Positions 17,184 to 25,863 of a stretch of DNA of 64,000 nucleotides are shown here, one piece after another (the first letter of the stretch is position 1; each line of letters opens with the position of its first letter). This stretch comes from Sphingobacteriaceae bacterium (GTDB lineage Bacteria > Bacteroidota > Bacteroidia > B-17B0 > Aurantibacillaceae), in the NCBI GenBank assembly GCA_016709575.1, contig JADJMM010000007.1:1-64000 (forward strand). The letters run 5' to 3'. The position numbers and the translations under genes are program-made. The notes beneath the pieces are model-generated. The model worked only from the letters and a program-made list of their open reading frames with translations. It did no database searches and was not told the origin of the DNA.

Positions 17184-20100
17184 CTATTGTTTAATAAACT
17201 TATAATTTACAGAAGATGTAGGCGAATAAAGGCTTAAAGTGTATAAACCACTTGCATAATTATCTAAATCGACACTTATTTTTTCAGCAGATCCGCTTTT
17301 TATTTTACCTGAGTTAATGGTTTGTCCAAGACTATTCACAATAACATAGCTTAGTTCCTTCTCAACAGGATTCGTAAAATTAATATTTAAGACCTCAAGA
17401 GCAGGATTTGGAGAAACGGTTATACCATTAAAAATGGAGGTTTCTTGAATGCCGGTTGGAGTGAGAAATACAACAGTTGACGAAGCCTGACAACCCGAAC
17501 CATTATCAACCCAAACAGAATAAAATCCAGAACCATAAAGTGACATATTAAGCGTTTGGTTAGTTTCTCCCGGAATTGGGCTGCCATTTAAATACCATTG
17601 ATAACCTGTTGCTGACGAAGAAGTTAAGGTGTTTCCAAGTTGCGTAAAGGATGGTGTTGGAGGCGGTGCGCTAACATTCATTGTTGCAGTTCCGGTTGAC
17701 ATACACGAACCCGTAAATACAGTATAACTATAAACAGTTGTAACTGTTGGTCCAAAAGAAGCTGTTGTTCCTGTTTGTCCACCCTGCCAAACTACACTTG
17801 AGGCATTTGTTGCTACCAATAAATTTTTTGTTTGTCCGGCACAAGTTCCAGTACTTGTTGAAACAGAAGTAGGTGTATTAATAACATAAACTGTTGTTGT
17901 ATACGGGGCGCTAGAGCTTACAGAATTAGTAGCAACTAACGACACCACATAAGAACCGCTTGCAGTATAAGTAATACTTGGTGGAGTTTGTAATGTTGAG
18001 GTGCTTGGACTTCCTCCCGGGAAACTCCAAGACCAAGAAGTTGGCGAGTTGGAAGACCCATCAGAAAAAGCTATTGAATTTCCAATACAAATAGTATTAC
18101 TAGTGGTGCTATAAAACGCAGTTGGCGCAACTCCGGGTTGACTATATAAATCAGTTTCCCACATACCTCTTCCAAAAGTTGCTGCTCTAAGTTTTCCGGT
18201 TGGATAAAAAATTTCCATATCATTTACCCAAACGTTGGGCAAACCGGTGTTGTAGGGAATAAAAGCAGGCATACTTAACTCACGATAATAAACGCCAAAA
18301 TCCATTCCTACATAAATAGCACCAGGGCTGTTCTTTCTAAATACAATACAGTTAGCAGGTAAATTTGGCAAACCGGCAGAATAATTTGTCCAGCTTGTTC
18401 CGCCATCAGTAGAATAGAAAACTTTATTTCCAGCAGAATAGCCGGATAAGGTAACATAAACACGATTAGCATTTGTGTTGTCGATATCAATATCTGTAAT
18501 TTGAGCAGATCCAGCAGGAATAGTTCCTGTAATATTAACCCAAGTAGCTCCGGCATTTGTGGTTTTGTATAATGCGGTTGCTCTAGCGGCATAAATAACA
18601 TTTGAATTTGATGCACAAGCATTAATCAACAGAACGTTGCCACCACCGCCAAGCGTTCCTAACTGTGACCAACTATTTCCTTGATTTGTAGATTTAAATA
18701 CTTCCTGCCGACCAGCATAAAAAATATTTGGGTTAGTGAGGTCTTGTGTAATAGGCGCAATCCAATCAGCGGTACCGGTTAAGCCAGTTGTAATGGAGTT
18801 AAAAGAAGCGCCGCTATTGGTGCTTTTTCCATGCCCACCGTTTTGTGAGGAAGCAATAATAGTATTGTTATTGTTCCAATCAATAAACCCTTCCATTCCG
18901 TCTCCGCCGTATACTTCAGTCCAAGTGGTTCCGTTATATAAAATACTACCATTGTCTTGAAGACCCGCGATAATTCGGGTTGAACTAGTAGCAGATACGC
19001 CTAAAAAATAAGGTTCAGCAATATTCATGTTACCATTAACACTTGTCCAGGTGCTACCACTATTAGTACTTCTGTCAACCCCACCATCATGCGCCAACCA
19101 AATTGTAGTTGAGTTCATATAAATAGCATCGTGTTGATCGGGGTGAACATAAGGCCCTCCGCCGTATCCAAAAGTTCGTTGTGTCCATGTAGAGCCACCG
19201 TTAGTTGACCTCCAAACATCAATCCCCCCAACTATAATCTCATCTTTATTTGTTGGAGAAGCGGCAATACTTAAATCATACCAACCTTGCGTCCCGCCTA
19301 AAATATTTGGGGTGGTTGACATAGTACTAAATGTAGCGGCCGAATTTGTTGAACGCACTAGTCTTCCAAAAGCACCTGAAGTTGCGCTTCCTACAATATA
19401 AAGATAGTTTGGGTCGGCAGGGGTTACAGCAATTCGTAAATTATTTAAACCCGCACCCGCAAAAGTTGTTCCTGAAAAAGTTTGTCCGCTATTAGTTGAT
19501 CTATAAACTCCTGTTCCTGAACATGAATAAATAGTTGTTGTGTCTCCAGGCTTATATTCTCCATCTTTAAAGTAACCACCTAAAACTAAAGTCCAATTTG
19601 CACCACTATCTCTGGTACGATAAATACCAACAGAGGTGAAGGCAAATACCTCAACAGTATTAAGAGGGTTAATTAATATTTTTGAAATAAATCTTTGTTG
19701 ACTTGTTGTCCAACTTAAACCTGTTGTGTTCCACGTATTACCACCGTCGGTTGATTTTAATACACCAACAGATTTTGAATCGCCTTGAGAGAAACCTGTA
19801 GCCGCTCCGTCAAAATCACCAGTTGCTATATACATAATATTAGTGTTTACAGGATCGATGGCCACATCAGCTACACCAATTGATGCTATTTGATCGGTAG
19901 TTGTGGTCCAACTTGCTCCGTTGTTTGTAGATTTCCATAAACCACCTGCTGCCGCGCCAACATAAACGGTTCCGGTTCCCGCAGGGTGAAAACGAACACA
20001 CTGTGTACGACCCGCACCGGTTCCACTTGCAGAACCAAAAGGCCCAAGGGCGGTCCAATTTGCTGTAGTTGCAGATGGTGCTGCTGTAATTATTTGTTTA

Positions 20101-20396
20101 GCATTTTTATTAGCGTTCAAATATTTTTGATATTCTTCATATGATCTTTTACCTCCGGCATTGTTGATGTTGCCAGATGGATAAACTCTTGGCTCCATAT
20201 AATGCGCCCAGCGTTTAAATACTTTATATCCTGAACCACGAGAGGGTTCTTTATCTTTCCAATACTCTTCAAACTCTTTTTTAATATCATAAAAATTCTT
20301 GCTCGAATCTTTAGAATCAATTTCTTTAAACTGTGCATTAATGGTTAAAGCAAACAGATTTAAAACAGAAGAAAGTAAAATAATTTTATTTTTCAT
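17184..20396 (-). CDS. Secreted Asp-box/PKD protein with type IX sorting domain
   Basis: 1070 residues. A signal peptide (residues 1-22, ending INAQ) is followed by a two-propeller-like region (about 105-730) with at least eleven Asp-box repeats of the form S-T-N-x-G-x-T/S-W (STNNGASWT, STDGGNTWN, STNGGSTWT, STDGGTSWT), as in sortilin/BNR glycosidase-like proteins. A PKD domain follows (about 760-850, WSWSFPGGSPS), then an Ig-like segment, and a C-terminal sorting domain of about 80 residues (VSPNPALEVLNINF through ASGLYTLSLYS). It is exported by the type IX system and attached to the surface or released. The Asp-box region does not itself reveal an activity. The gene is monocistronic by context, with its own promoter at 20401-20431. 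Confidence 0.9.
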   Translation of the reverse strand: MKNKIILLSSVLNLFALTINAQFKEIDSKDSSKNFYDIKKEFEEYWKDKEPSRGSGYKVFKRWAHYMEPRVYPSGNINNAGGKRSYEEYQKYLNANKNAKQIITAAPSATTANWTALGPFGSASGTGAGRTQCVRFHPAGTGTVYVGAAAGGLWKSTNNGASWTTTTDQIASIGVADVAIDPVNTNIMYIATGDFDGAATGFSQGDSKSVGVLKSTDGGNTWNTTGLSWTTSQQRFISKILINPLNTVEVFAFTSVGIYRTRDSGANWTLVLGGYFKDGEYKPGDTTTIYSCSGTGVYRSTNSGQTFSGTTFAGAGLNNLRIAVTPADPNYLYIVGSATSGAFGRLVRSTNSAATFSTMSTTPNILGGTQGWYDLSIAASPTNKDEIIVGGIDVWRSTNGGSTWTQRTFGYGGGPYVHPDQHDAIYMNSTTIWLAHDGGVDRSTNSGSTWTSVNGNMNIAEPYFLGVSATSSTRIIAGLQDNGSILYNGTTWTEVYGGDGMEGFIDWNNNNTIIASSQNGGHGKSTNSGASFNSITTGLTGTADWIAPITQDLTNPNIFYAGRQEVFKSTNQGNSWSQLGTLGGGGNVLLINACASNSNVIYAARATALYKTTNAGATWVNITGTIPAGSAQITDIDIDNTNANRVYVTLSGYSAGNKVFYSTDGGTSWTNYSAGLPNLPANCIVFRKNSPGAIYVGMDFGVYYRELSMPAFIPYNTGLPNVWVNDMEIFYPTGKLRAATFGRGMWETDLYSQPGVAPTAFYSTTSNTICIGNSIAFSDGSSNSPTSWSWSFPGGSPSTSTLQTPPSITYTASGSYVVSLVATNSVSSSAPYTTTVYVINTPTSVSTSTGTCAGQTKNLLVATNASSVVWQGGQTGTTASFGPTVTTVYSYTVFTGSCMSTGTATMNVSAPPPTPSFTQLGNTLTSSSATGYQWYLNGSPIPGETNQTLNMSLYGSGFYSVWVDNGSGCQASSTVVFLTPTGIQETSIFNGITVSPNPALEVLNINFTNPVEKELSYVIVNSLGQTINSGKIKSGSAEKISVDLDNYASGLYTLSLYSPTSSVNYKFIKQ

Positions 20397-20695
20397 GTCA
20401 TAAAGATAATACTATCAAAGTGCTTTTTCAAGGTCATTGCAAGTTTAGATTTTAGAAACGCAGTTTATTTGAGATTTATGTAAATATTTGAATAAAACAG
20501 CGCGTTGTTTTGAGGCGAATCCCACTAATTTTTCCTAAATAACTTAAACCGAGGCTTATACCTCAAAAAAGACAGGGTTATTAAAAAACAAGCCTTAATT
20601 CCATTTAACATCTGCCTGTTTATTAAAAAAAAAGAGCCATTGAAATGGAAGCGATTAATCGAATAGTTTTATTAAAACAATTATAAAGTTCTTCT
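20397..20695. other. Divergent intergenic region of 299 bp
   Basis: It separates two divergent genes. It contains the promoter of the minus-strand secreted protein, a possible TAGTTTTA box about 29 bp before the phoH-like start, and an inverted repeat TTTTGAGG (20508-20515)/CCTCAAAA (20561-20568) whose right arm can instead pair with a nearer GAGG (20551-20554). I find no open frame or RNA gene in it. Confidence 0.5.
20401..20431 (-). promoter_or_regulatory. Bacteroidota-type promoter of the Asp-box protein gene
   Basis: A -33 TTG (complement of 20429-20431) is followed by a 20-bp spacer and the -7 box TATCTTTA (complement of 20401-20408). The box lies 4 bases before the ATG, so transcription should begin at or next to the start codon. 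Confidence 0.55.
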
Positions 20696-22048
20696 ATGGG
20701 AAAAAAGCCTAGCACACGTTCAGCCGAAAACAGAAAAATATTTGTACTCGACACTTCAGTAATCATCTACGATCACACCGCGATAAAAAATTTTAAGGAG
20801 CACGATGTGGTTATTCCTATTACGGTTTTAGAAGAACTCGATAATTTTAAGAAAGGTAACGACACTAAAAATTACGCTGCCCGCGAATTTATAAGATACA
20901 TTGATAAACTATCGGGTAAAAACACGCTACAGGATTGGACGTCTATTAATGGCCCAACAAGAGGAAAGTTCAAAATTGAAATGAACACCTCAAGTAAGGT
21001 GAACGCGGAGAGAATTTTTGATGATAGAAAAGCCGATCATAAAATATTAAACACCGCCTTATTTATAGCTGAAACACATCCTGACCGAAAAGTAATTTTA
21101 ATTACAAAAGATATTAATCTTCGTATTAAAGCAAAGTCGCTTAGCTTACAATCGGAAGATTACGAAACCGGAAAAATCAAAACGGTTGACGAATTGTATA
21201 CAGGAATGAGTGAAATACAAAAAGTTTCACAAGAAAAAATCGCAAGTATTTATCAAAAAGGGTCAAGTGGAGCTAAAGATGTTTTAAAAAAGATTGAAGC
21301 AACTCCAAATCATTACTATATTTTAAAAAACGGATCGCAATCTGTTTTAGCGCGCTATAATAAAGAAGACGAAACCTTTCAGCGTGTAGTAAAAAGTTCG
21401 GCTTTTGGTGTAATTCCAAAAAACGCAGAGCAGTCTTTTGCACTCGATGCTATCATGAATCCTGAAATTAAATTAGTAACCATTCAAGGGGTTGCCGGAA
21501 CAGGAAAAACATTATTATCATTAGCTGGCGCACTGGAACAGCGCCGTAATTATCACCAAATTTATTTAGCGCGACCAATTGTTCCTTTAAGCAATAAAGA
21601 TATTGGTTATTTGCCCGGCGACGTTAATTCAAAATTAAATCCATACATGGAACCGCTTTGGGATAATTTAAAATACATTCGTGGCCAATTCAACGAAAAG
21701 GATAAAGAACACAAACAACTGAATGAAATGGTAGAAAGCCAAAAATTAGTGGTTTGTCCTTTAGCCTACATTCGTGGACGTAGTTTAAGTAATGTGTTTT
21801 TTATTGTAGATGAAGCTCAGAACCTAACACCACACGAGGTAAAAACAATTATTACCCGAGCGGGCGAAAACACAAAAATTATTTTTACAGGCGACGTTCA
21901 TCAAATTGATACACCTTATTTGGATGCCCAAAGTAATGGTTTAAGTTATTTAATTGATAAAGTTAAAGGCCAACCGTTATACGCACACATTACCCTTCAA
22001 AAAGGCGAACGAAGTGATTTAGCTAATTTAGCTAACGATTTATTATAG
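20696..22048 (+). CDS. PIN-domain/PhoH-family ATPase
   Basis: 450 residues. An N-terminal PIN nuclease-like domain (about 14-160) has the acidic residues expected for metal binding (FVLDTSVIIYD, LEELD, ITKDINLR). The C-terminal PhoH-type P-loop ATPase (about 245-450) has Walker A GVAGTGKTLLSLAG, the segment LARPIVPLSNKDIGYLPG, Walker B FFIVDEAQNLTPHE and FTGDVHQIDTPYLD. Proteins of this PhoH2-like architecture are linked to RNA unwinding and cleavage, but the physiological role is not settled. It is transcribed alone or with the FAD oxidoreductase 98 bp downstream. Confidence 0.9.
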   Translation: MGKKPSTRSAENRKIFVLDTSVIIYDHTAIKNFKEHDVVIPITVLEELDNFKKGNDTKNYAAREFIRYIDKLSGKNTLQDWTSINGPTRGKFKIEMNTSSKVNAERIFDDRKADHKILNTALFIAETHPDRKVILITKDINLRIKAKSLSLQSEDYETGKIKTVDELYTGMSEIQKVSQEKIASIYQKGSSGAKDVLKKIEATPNHYYILKNGSQSVLARYNKEDETFQRVVKSSAFGVIPKNAEQSFALDAIMNPEIKLVTIQGVAGTGKTLLSLAGALEQRRNYHQIYLARPIVPLSNKDIGYLPGDVNSKLNPYMEPLWDNLKYIRGQFNEKDKEHKQLNEMVESQKLVVCPLAYIRGRSLSNVFFIVDEAQNLTPHEVKTIITRAGENTKIIFTGDVHQIDTPYLDAQSNGLSYLIDKVKGQPLYAHITLQKGERSDLANLANDLL

Positions 22049-22117
22049 CAAATCGAGTTTAGGGCAATGATTTTGGTCAATTGGGCATAATATTTTTTTA
22101 GCCTGTTTATTTATTTT

Positions 22118-22125
22118 TACTTTTG
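22118..22125 (+). promoter_or_regulatory. -7 box TACTTTTG before the FAD oxidoreductase
   Basis: It matches TAnnTTTG and lies 21 bp before the preferred ATG at 22147. A good -33 TTG at the normal spacing is not seen. Confidence 0.4.
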
Positions 22126-22146
22126 TATGCTCTTAAGCTTATTCTC

Positions 22147-23343
22147 ATGTCAACACAAAACGTAGATGTATTAGTAATCGGTGCCGGTCCGGCAGGAACG
22201 ATTGCTGCCAGCATAATTAATAAAGCGGGTTTCAAAACAAAAATTGTAGAGAAAGAAAAATTTCCGCGATTTGTAATTGGCGAAAGTTTATTGCCTCGCA
22301 GTATGGAAGCTTTGGAAGAAGCAGGATTATTAGACGCCGTTAAAGCAAAAGGATTTCAAGAAAAATTTGGGGCAAAGTTTGTAAGAGGAAATGAATTGTG
22401 TGATTTTAATTTCAACGATCAATTTACACAAGGCTGGAAATGGACCTGGCAAGTACAACGCGGTGATTTCGATTTAACCCTTGCTGAAGAATCAAGACGT
22501 CAAGGTGTTGATGTTTGTTTTGAAACGGCAGTAACCGATATAAAATTTAACGGAACTAATTCTACAACCACAGTCGTAAATAAAGACGGCAGCACAGACA
22601 CAATTAACGCAAAGTTTATTGTTGATGCGAGCGGATATGGTCGCGTAATACCTAGATTATTTAATCTAGACAGACCAAGTAATTTGCCGTCGCGCAAAAC
22701 TCTATTTACACATATTAAAGATCCGGATCGTTTAAAATACGATGAACCAAATCGTATTATGATTGTCGTTCATGAACCCACTACTTGGATTTGGGTTATT
22801 CCTTTTTCAAATGGAACCACCTCGGTTGGATTTGTTGCTAATCCCGAGTTTTATGAAAAAACCAAAGGGATGAAGCCGGAAGAACAATTGCGCACATTAA
22901 TTAATAGCGACCCACACATTAAAGAACGTTTTGGCGATAAAGAATTTTTATTTGAACCGCGCACCATTGAAGGGTGGAGTGTAACAACGGATAAATTTTA
23001 TGGTGATGGATTTGTATTAACCGGAAACGTAACCGAATTTTTAGATCCAGTATTTTCATCGGGTGTTACGTTGGCCGCTGCATCAAGTCAGGCCGCTGCG
23101 AAACTTGTTATTAAGCAATTAAAGGGAAATAAAGTAGATTGGGAAGAAGAGTTTATGAAACCGGTTATGGCCGGAGTTGATACGTTTAGAAGTTATGTAT
23201 TGGCTTGGTACGACGGCACCTTGCATGAAATATTTTTCGCGAAAGAAATAAATCCCGATTTCAAAAAACAAATTTGTTCGGTATTAGCAGGATATGTTTG
23301 GGACACCACAAATCCATTTGTAAAAAACACGACCGCGTTTTAA
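22147..23343 (+). CDS. FAD-dependent oxidoreductase (geranylgeranyl reductase/halogenase-like)
   Basis: 398 residues from the ATG at 22147. That ATG is preferred over an upstream TTG because the Rossmann motif DVLVIGAGPAGTIAAS normally sits near the N-terminus and because the upstream codons overlap a promoter box. Further signatures are EKEKFPRFVIGESLLPRSME, a Trp-rich strand WKWTWQVQRGDFD, and VLTGNVTEFLDPVFSSGV, the C-terminal FAD motif with the GD replaced by GN. It belongs to the flavoprotein group of geranylgeranyl reductases and tryptophan-halogenase-like enzymes. The lysine characteristic of halogenases is not evident, so a dehydrogenase or reductase is more likely. The substrate is unknown. 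Converges on the lytic transglycosylase gene. Confidence 0.85.
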   Translation: MSTQNVDVLVIGAGPAGTIAASIINKAGFKTKIVEKEKFPRFVIGESLLPRSMEALEEAGLLDAVKAKGFQEKFGAKFVRGNELCDFNFNDQFTQGWKWTWQVQRGDFDLTLAEESRRQGVDVCFETAVTDIKFNGTNSTTTVVNKDGSTDTINAKFIVDASGYGRVIPRLFNLDRPSNLPSRKTLFTHIKDPDRLKYDEPNRIMIVVHEPTTWIWVIPFSNGTTSVGFVANPEFYEKTKGMKPEEQLRTLINSDPHIKERFGDKEFLFEPRTIEGWSVTTDKFYGDGFVLTGNVTEFLDPVFSSGVTLAAASSQAAAKLVIKQLKGNKVDWEEEFMKPVMAGVDTFRSYVLAWYDGTLHEIFFAKEINPDFKKQICSVLAGYVWDTTNPFVKNTTAF

Positions 23344-23398
23344 AAACGCTTGCCGAGGTTATCAGAATTGGCAAATCGCAAGACGTTGTAAAAAGTCT

Positions 23399-24442
23399 TT
23401 AATTGTTTTTTGCTGTAGAGTTTTCGGAAGGCGTAAGCTTTACGCGGGAATTCATTTCGAGCATTGCTGCTAAAATCAATTGCGAATAATTTTGCGAAGC
23501 CGATCGGAAATGGCGAGTTTGTGCATGCCATAAATTGTAAATCAAATTCATATCACCCTGTTTAGGCATAAAAGTATACAATGCTTTTTTTACATTTCCT
23601 GAGCCGGCATGATAGGAATGCATCACCAGTAATTTAAACCACAATTCATTTTCGTTGTAGGTAATGCGCAACGAATCCAGAATTTGTTTGGTGTTTGGAA
23701 TGCAAATAGTTTTGATAAGACTTGATGCTGCATAAGCCGAACGATCGAAATCAGCGCGCTCATCAATTTGTTTATTTACTTTTAAACCAAACAACCGTGC
23801 CACATCTTTCATTAATTGAAAAGAACCGTAAGCACCTGCATTTGATTTTTGTAATTTATTCGGACTCTCAATTAATAAAATAGCCTGTGCGTACCACGGA
23901 TCAACACCATTAGCTACAAAACCATTTATCCCCCTGTCAAAATTCACGAAGGCTTTGTCAAAATCATAAAAGAATTGTTTTCCATCGGTTAACAAAACAC
24001 GCTGCGTGGAATCTAAGCCATGAGCGTTTCTGATACTATCGCGATAACATTGTTTATCATTATCGTTTTTGCACGACCAATCTTTATGGTGCGTTTTTTC
24101 AACTATAGTTCGATTATGACTTAAGTTAATTAAGGAAGAATCCTTATGCAGATTCATAATTTGTCGCCAGAATTTTACTTGTGCTAAAGTATCACACCTG
24201 AAATCGTAAAGCTGTTTATCAAAAACATAATTATGACAATACGTGTCGCCTGATTTGCAAACGCCAACCACATCGCCGCACAAATCTTTATTAGAATCAG
24301 CAGGTCGAATACTATCGTTTCCGCCGCCTGAAATAAGCATGGGAAGAAAAGTTATGAGGGCTAAAATTTTCATAGTTCTTACTGAAGCATAAGTTACGAA
24401 TAAAAACGCAAGAGTCAATGTTAAAACAGATGTTTTTTTCAA
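23399..24442 (-). CDS. Lytic transglycosylase (SLT domain), exported
   Basis: 347 residues. The N-terminus offers two hydrophobic starts; the ATG at 24371-24373 (residue 24) would give a cleaner signal sequence (MKILALITFLPMLISG). The SLT-type catalytic domain is at about 195-330: GVDPWYAQAILLIESPNKLQ with the probable catalytic glutamate, NAGAYGSFQLMKDVARLFGL, and later HSYHAGSGNVKKALYTF. It should cleave peptidoglycan glycan strands in the periplasm. Eight cysteines lie between the signal and residue 140, unusual for the family. It lies 27 bp after the STAS-like gene on the same strand. Confidence 0.8.
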   Translation of the reverse strand: MKKTSVLTLTLAFLFVTYASVRTMKILALITFLPMLISGGGNDSIRPADSNKDLCGDVVGVCKSGDTYCHNYVFDKQLYDFRCDTLAQVKFWRQIMNLHKDSSLINLSHNRTIVEKTHHKDWSCKNDNDKQCYRDSIRNAHGLDSTQRVLLTDGKQFFYDFDKAFVNFDRGINGFVANGVDPWYAQAILLIESPNKLQKSNAGAYGSFQLMKDVARLFGLKVNKQIDERADFDRSAYAASSLIKTICIPNTKQILDSLRITYNENELWFKLLVMHSYHAGSGNVKKALYTFMPKQGDMNLIYNLWHAQTRHFRSASQNYSQLILAAMLEMNSRVKLTPSENSTAKNN

Positions 24443-24469
24443 TTCAACGCTGTTAATTTTATAAAAAAC

Positions 24470-24847
24470 CTAAACTTTAACAGATAACAACCATTCAATG
24501 GCCTTTTCTTTTGACTCGAACATGCGCATTTTCATGTTCTGTTTTTGTATGAAATTGATGAGAAAATTAATAAGAATTCTGTGAGCCAAAGACCTAACAA
24601 GTACTGCAGAAGCCGCTGTCATATTGTTTCTTTCAGGTACAGTTGAGAATTCACGGGCTTCTTTAGATATCGAAGTATAACGACCGGGCTCTACTAAAAT
24701 TCTGTATTGCGTTTTGCCATTATATCGGCTCCGTAATAATTCGTATTGTTCAGTAGCGTCGGCTAATGTTACCTCCTCGTTATCATCAATACGCATGTTA
24801 GTAATGCCATTGTCCCAAAAGTCAATAGTGGCAGTTCGCTGACGCAC
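24470..24847 (-). CDS. Small STAS-like protein of unknown function
   Basis: 125 residues from a GTG start; the frame stays open a little further upstream without an ATG, so the true start is uncertain. The pattern (short strands ATIDFWDNGITNMRID, a helix ADATEQYELLRSR, a strand YRILVEPGRYTSISKEAREF, then ERNNMTAASAVLVRSLAHRILINFLINF and FESKEKAIEWL) resembles small Bacteroidota proteins of the STAS/SpoIIAA-like kind that act as partners of SpoIIE-type phosphatases. It lies directly behind a TPR-SpoIIE phosphatase gene in the same direction. Function is inferred from fold pattern and context only. Confidence 0.65.
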   Translation of the reverse strand: MRQRTATIDFWDNGITNMRIDDNEEVTLADATEQYELLRSRYNGKTQYRILVEPGRYTSISKEAREFSTVPERNNMTAASAVLVRSLAHRILINFLINFIQKQNMKMRMFESKEKAIEWLLSVKV

Positions 24848-24967
24848 CGTTTCGGTTATTTTATACGAAGTCAGTAGAAGTAAAAATTATAGAGAACAAT
24901 AATAGAAAAATTATTGAAGTGAAAAGCCAAGTACTAAAAGTTTTTATAAAAAGAGGCAGTAAGAAGA

Positions 24968-25123
24968 CTATACCACTTTTATCATAATCATACTCACGTC
25001 ATCAACTTGTTGGTGCTTGCCCTTCCATTCATTAAATAACGCTACTAGGTCTGTTTTTTGTTGAGTTAAAGAATTGTTAGAGCCCTGCACTAAAAACTCT
25101 TTAAGATTTTTTGATTTTAATTT
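24968..25123 (-). CDS. TPR-SpoIIE phosphatase, last 51 residues (frameshifted)
   Basis: This open frame supplies the missing end of the phosphatase: KKLKSKNLKEFLVQG, then FNEWKGKHQQVDDVSMIMIKVV and a TAG stop. The paralogue at 36791-38797 ends the same way (NWRGNLEQVDDILVIGV). The upstream fragment leaves frame at FGGDGGK because of one missing A in a 5-base A run (gene strand) at 25121-25125. Confidence 0.75.
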   Translation of the reverse strand, partial: KLKSKNLKEFLVQGSNNSLTQQKTDLVALFNEWKGKHQQVDDVSMIMIKVV

Positions 25124-25863
25124 TTGCCACCATCTCCACCAAATTGATCAGCGAATCCATCAGTACACAAAACAATTAAATCGTTTTTTTGAAGCGCAAT
25201 GTTGTGCGCTGTAAATGGTTTTATTTCTTCACTAAACTGACCAATTGGCATTTTGTCGCCCTGATATTGTATTAGTTCATTATTACGGATTAACCACAAA
25301 CTATTATTGGCTCCGGAAAATTCCAAAGTGTTTTCTAATTTATTCCAAACACAAAGGCCCATATCCATTCCATCTTTTCTGTCTTCTGCCCCTTTTTGTC
25401 CGAGTGCTTTTATAATTTTGTCGCGTAATTTATTTAAAACGGTATCGGCTTTAAATAATTTATTCTCAACAATTAGTTCGTTTAAAAAACTATTTCCGAG
25501 CATACTCATAAATCCGCCCGGAACGCCATGACCTGTACAATCGGCTAATGCAAATATAGAGCGGTTGTTTAAAGTGTTATAGGCCCAGTAAAAATCGCCG
25601 CTAACAATATCTTTAGGGAAGAAAATAATGAAATGTTCGGGCGATATTTTTTTCCAAACCTCTTCGCTGGTTAAAACAGCAGTTTGAATTTTTTGTGCGT
25701 AATTAATACTGTCGATTATTTCTTTTTGTTTTTCATCTACCAAAAATTTTTGTAAAGTAATTTCTTCTTTTTGCAACTCCACCATTTCTTTCTGACTATT
25801 AATAATAATGTTGGCTTTTTGTTTTTTTGAAGTTGGCGAACGCAACAAAGGCGAAAACTGCAA
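25117..25863 (-). CDS. TPR-SpoIIE phosphatase, catalytic part (frameshifted)
   Basis: A 248-residue frame holding the PP2C/SpoIIE serine phosphatase domain: SGDFYWAYNTLNNRSIFALADCTGHGVPGGFMSMLG with the metal-binding aspartates, RKDGMDMGLCVWN and VLCTDGFADQFGGDGGK. A signalling coiled coil (EMVELQKEEITLQKFLVDEKQKEI) precedes it. The true sequence before QKANIII comes from the upstream frame: removing one A from the 7-base run at 25822-25828 gives NFKKQKANIIINSQKEM. It should dephosphorylate a partner protein, perhaps the STAS-like product of the next gene. Confidence 0.85.
   Translation of the reverse strand: MQFSPLLRSPTSKKQKANIIINSQKEMVELQKEEITLQKFLVDEKQKEIIDSINYAQKIQTAVLTSEEVWKKISPEHFIIFFPKDIVSGDFYWAYNTLNNRSIFALADCTGHGVPGGFMSMLGNSFLNELIVENKLFKADTVLNKLRDKIIKALGQKGAEDRKDGMDMGLCVWNKLENTLEFSGANNSLWLIRNNELIQYQGDKMPIGQFSEEIKPFTAHNIALQKNDLIVLCTDGFADQFGGDGGKN

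Noticed and set aside
19867..20338. Two short minus-strand frames inside the Asp-box protein gene
   Set aside because: They are alternative frames of the same coding region and show no independent features.
17184..20396. A eukaryote-like sortilin acquired by transfer
   Set aside because: Asp-box propellers are common in Bacteroidota secreted proteins, and the gene has a type IX sorting domain and a local-type promoter.
23335..23349. Inverted repeat GCGTTTT-A-AAAACGC at the end of the FAD oxidoreductase, as a terminator
   Set aside because: It overlaps the stop codon, has almost no loop, and no T-tract follows in either direction.
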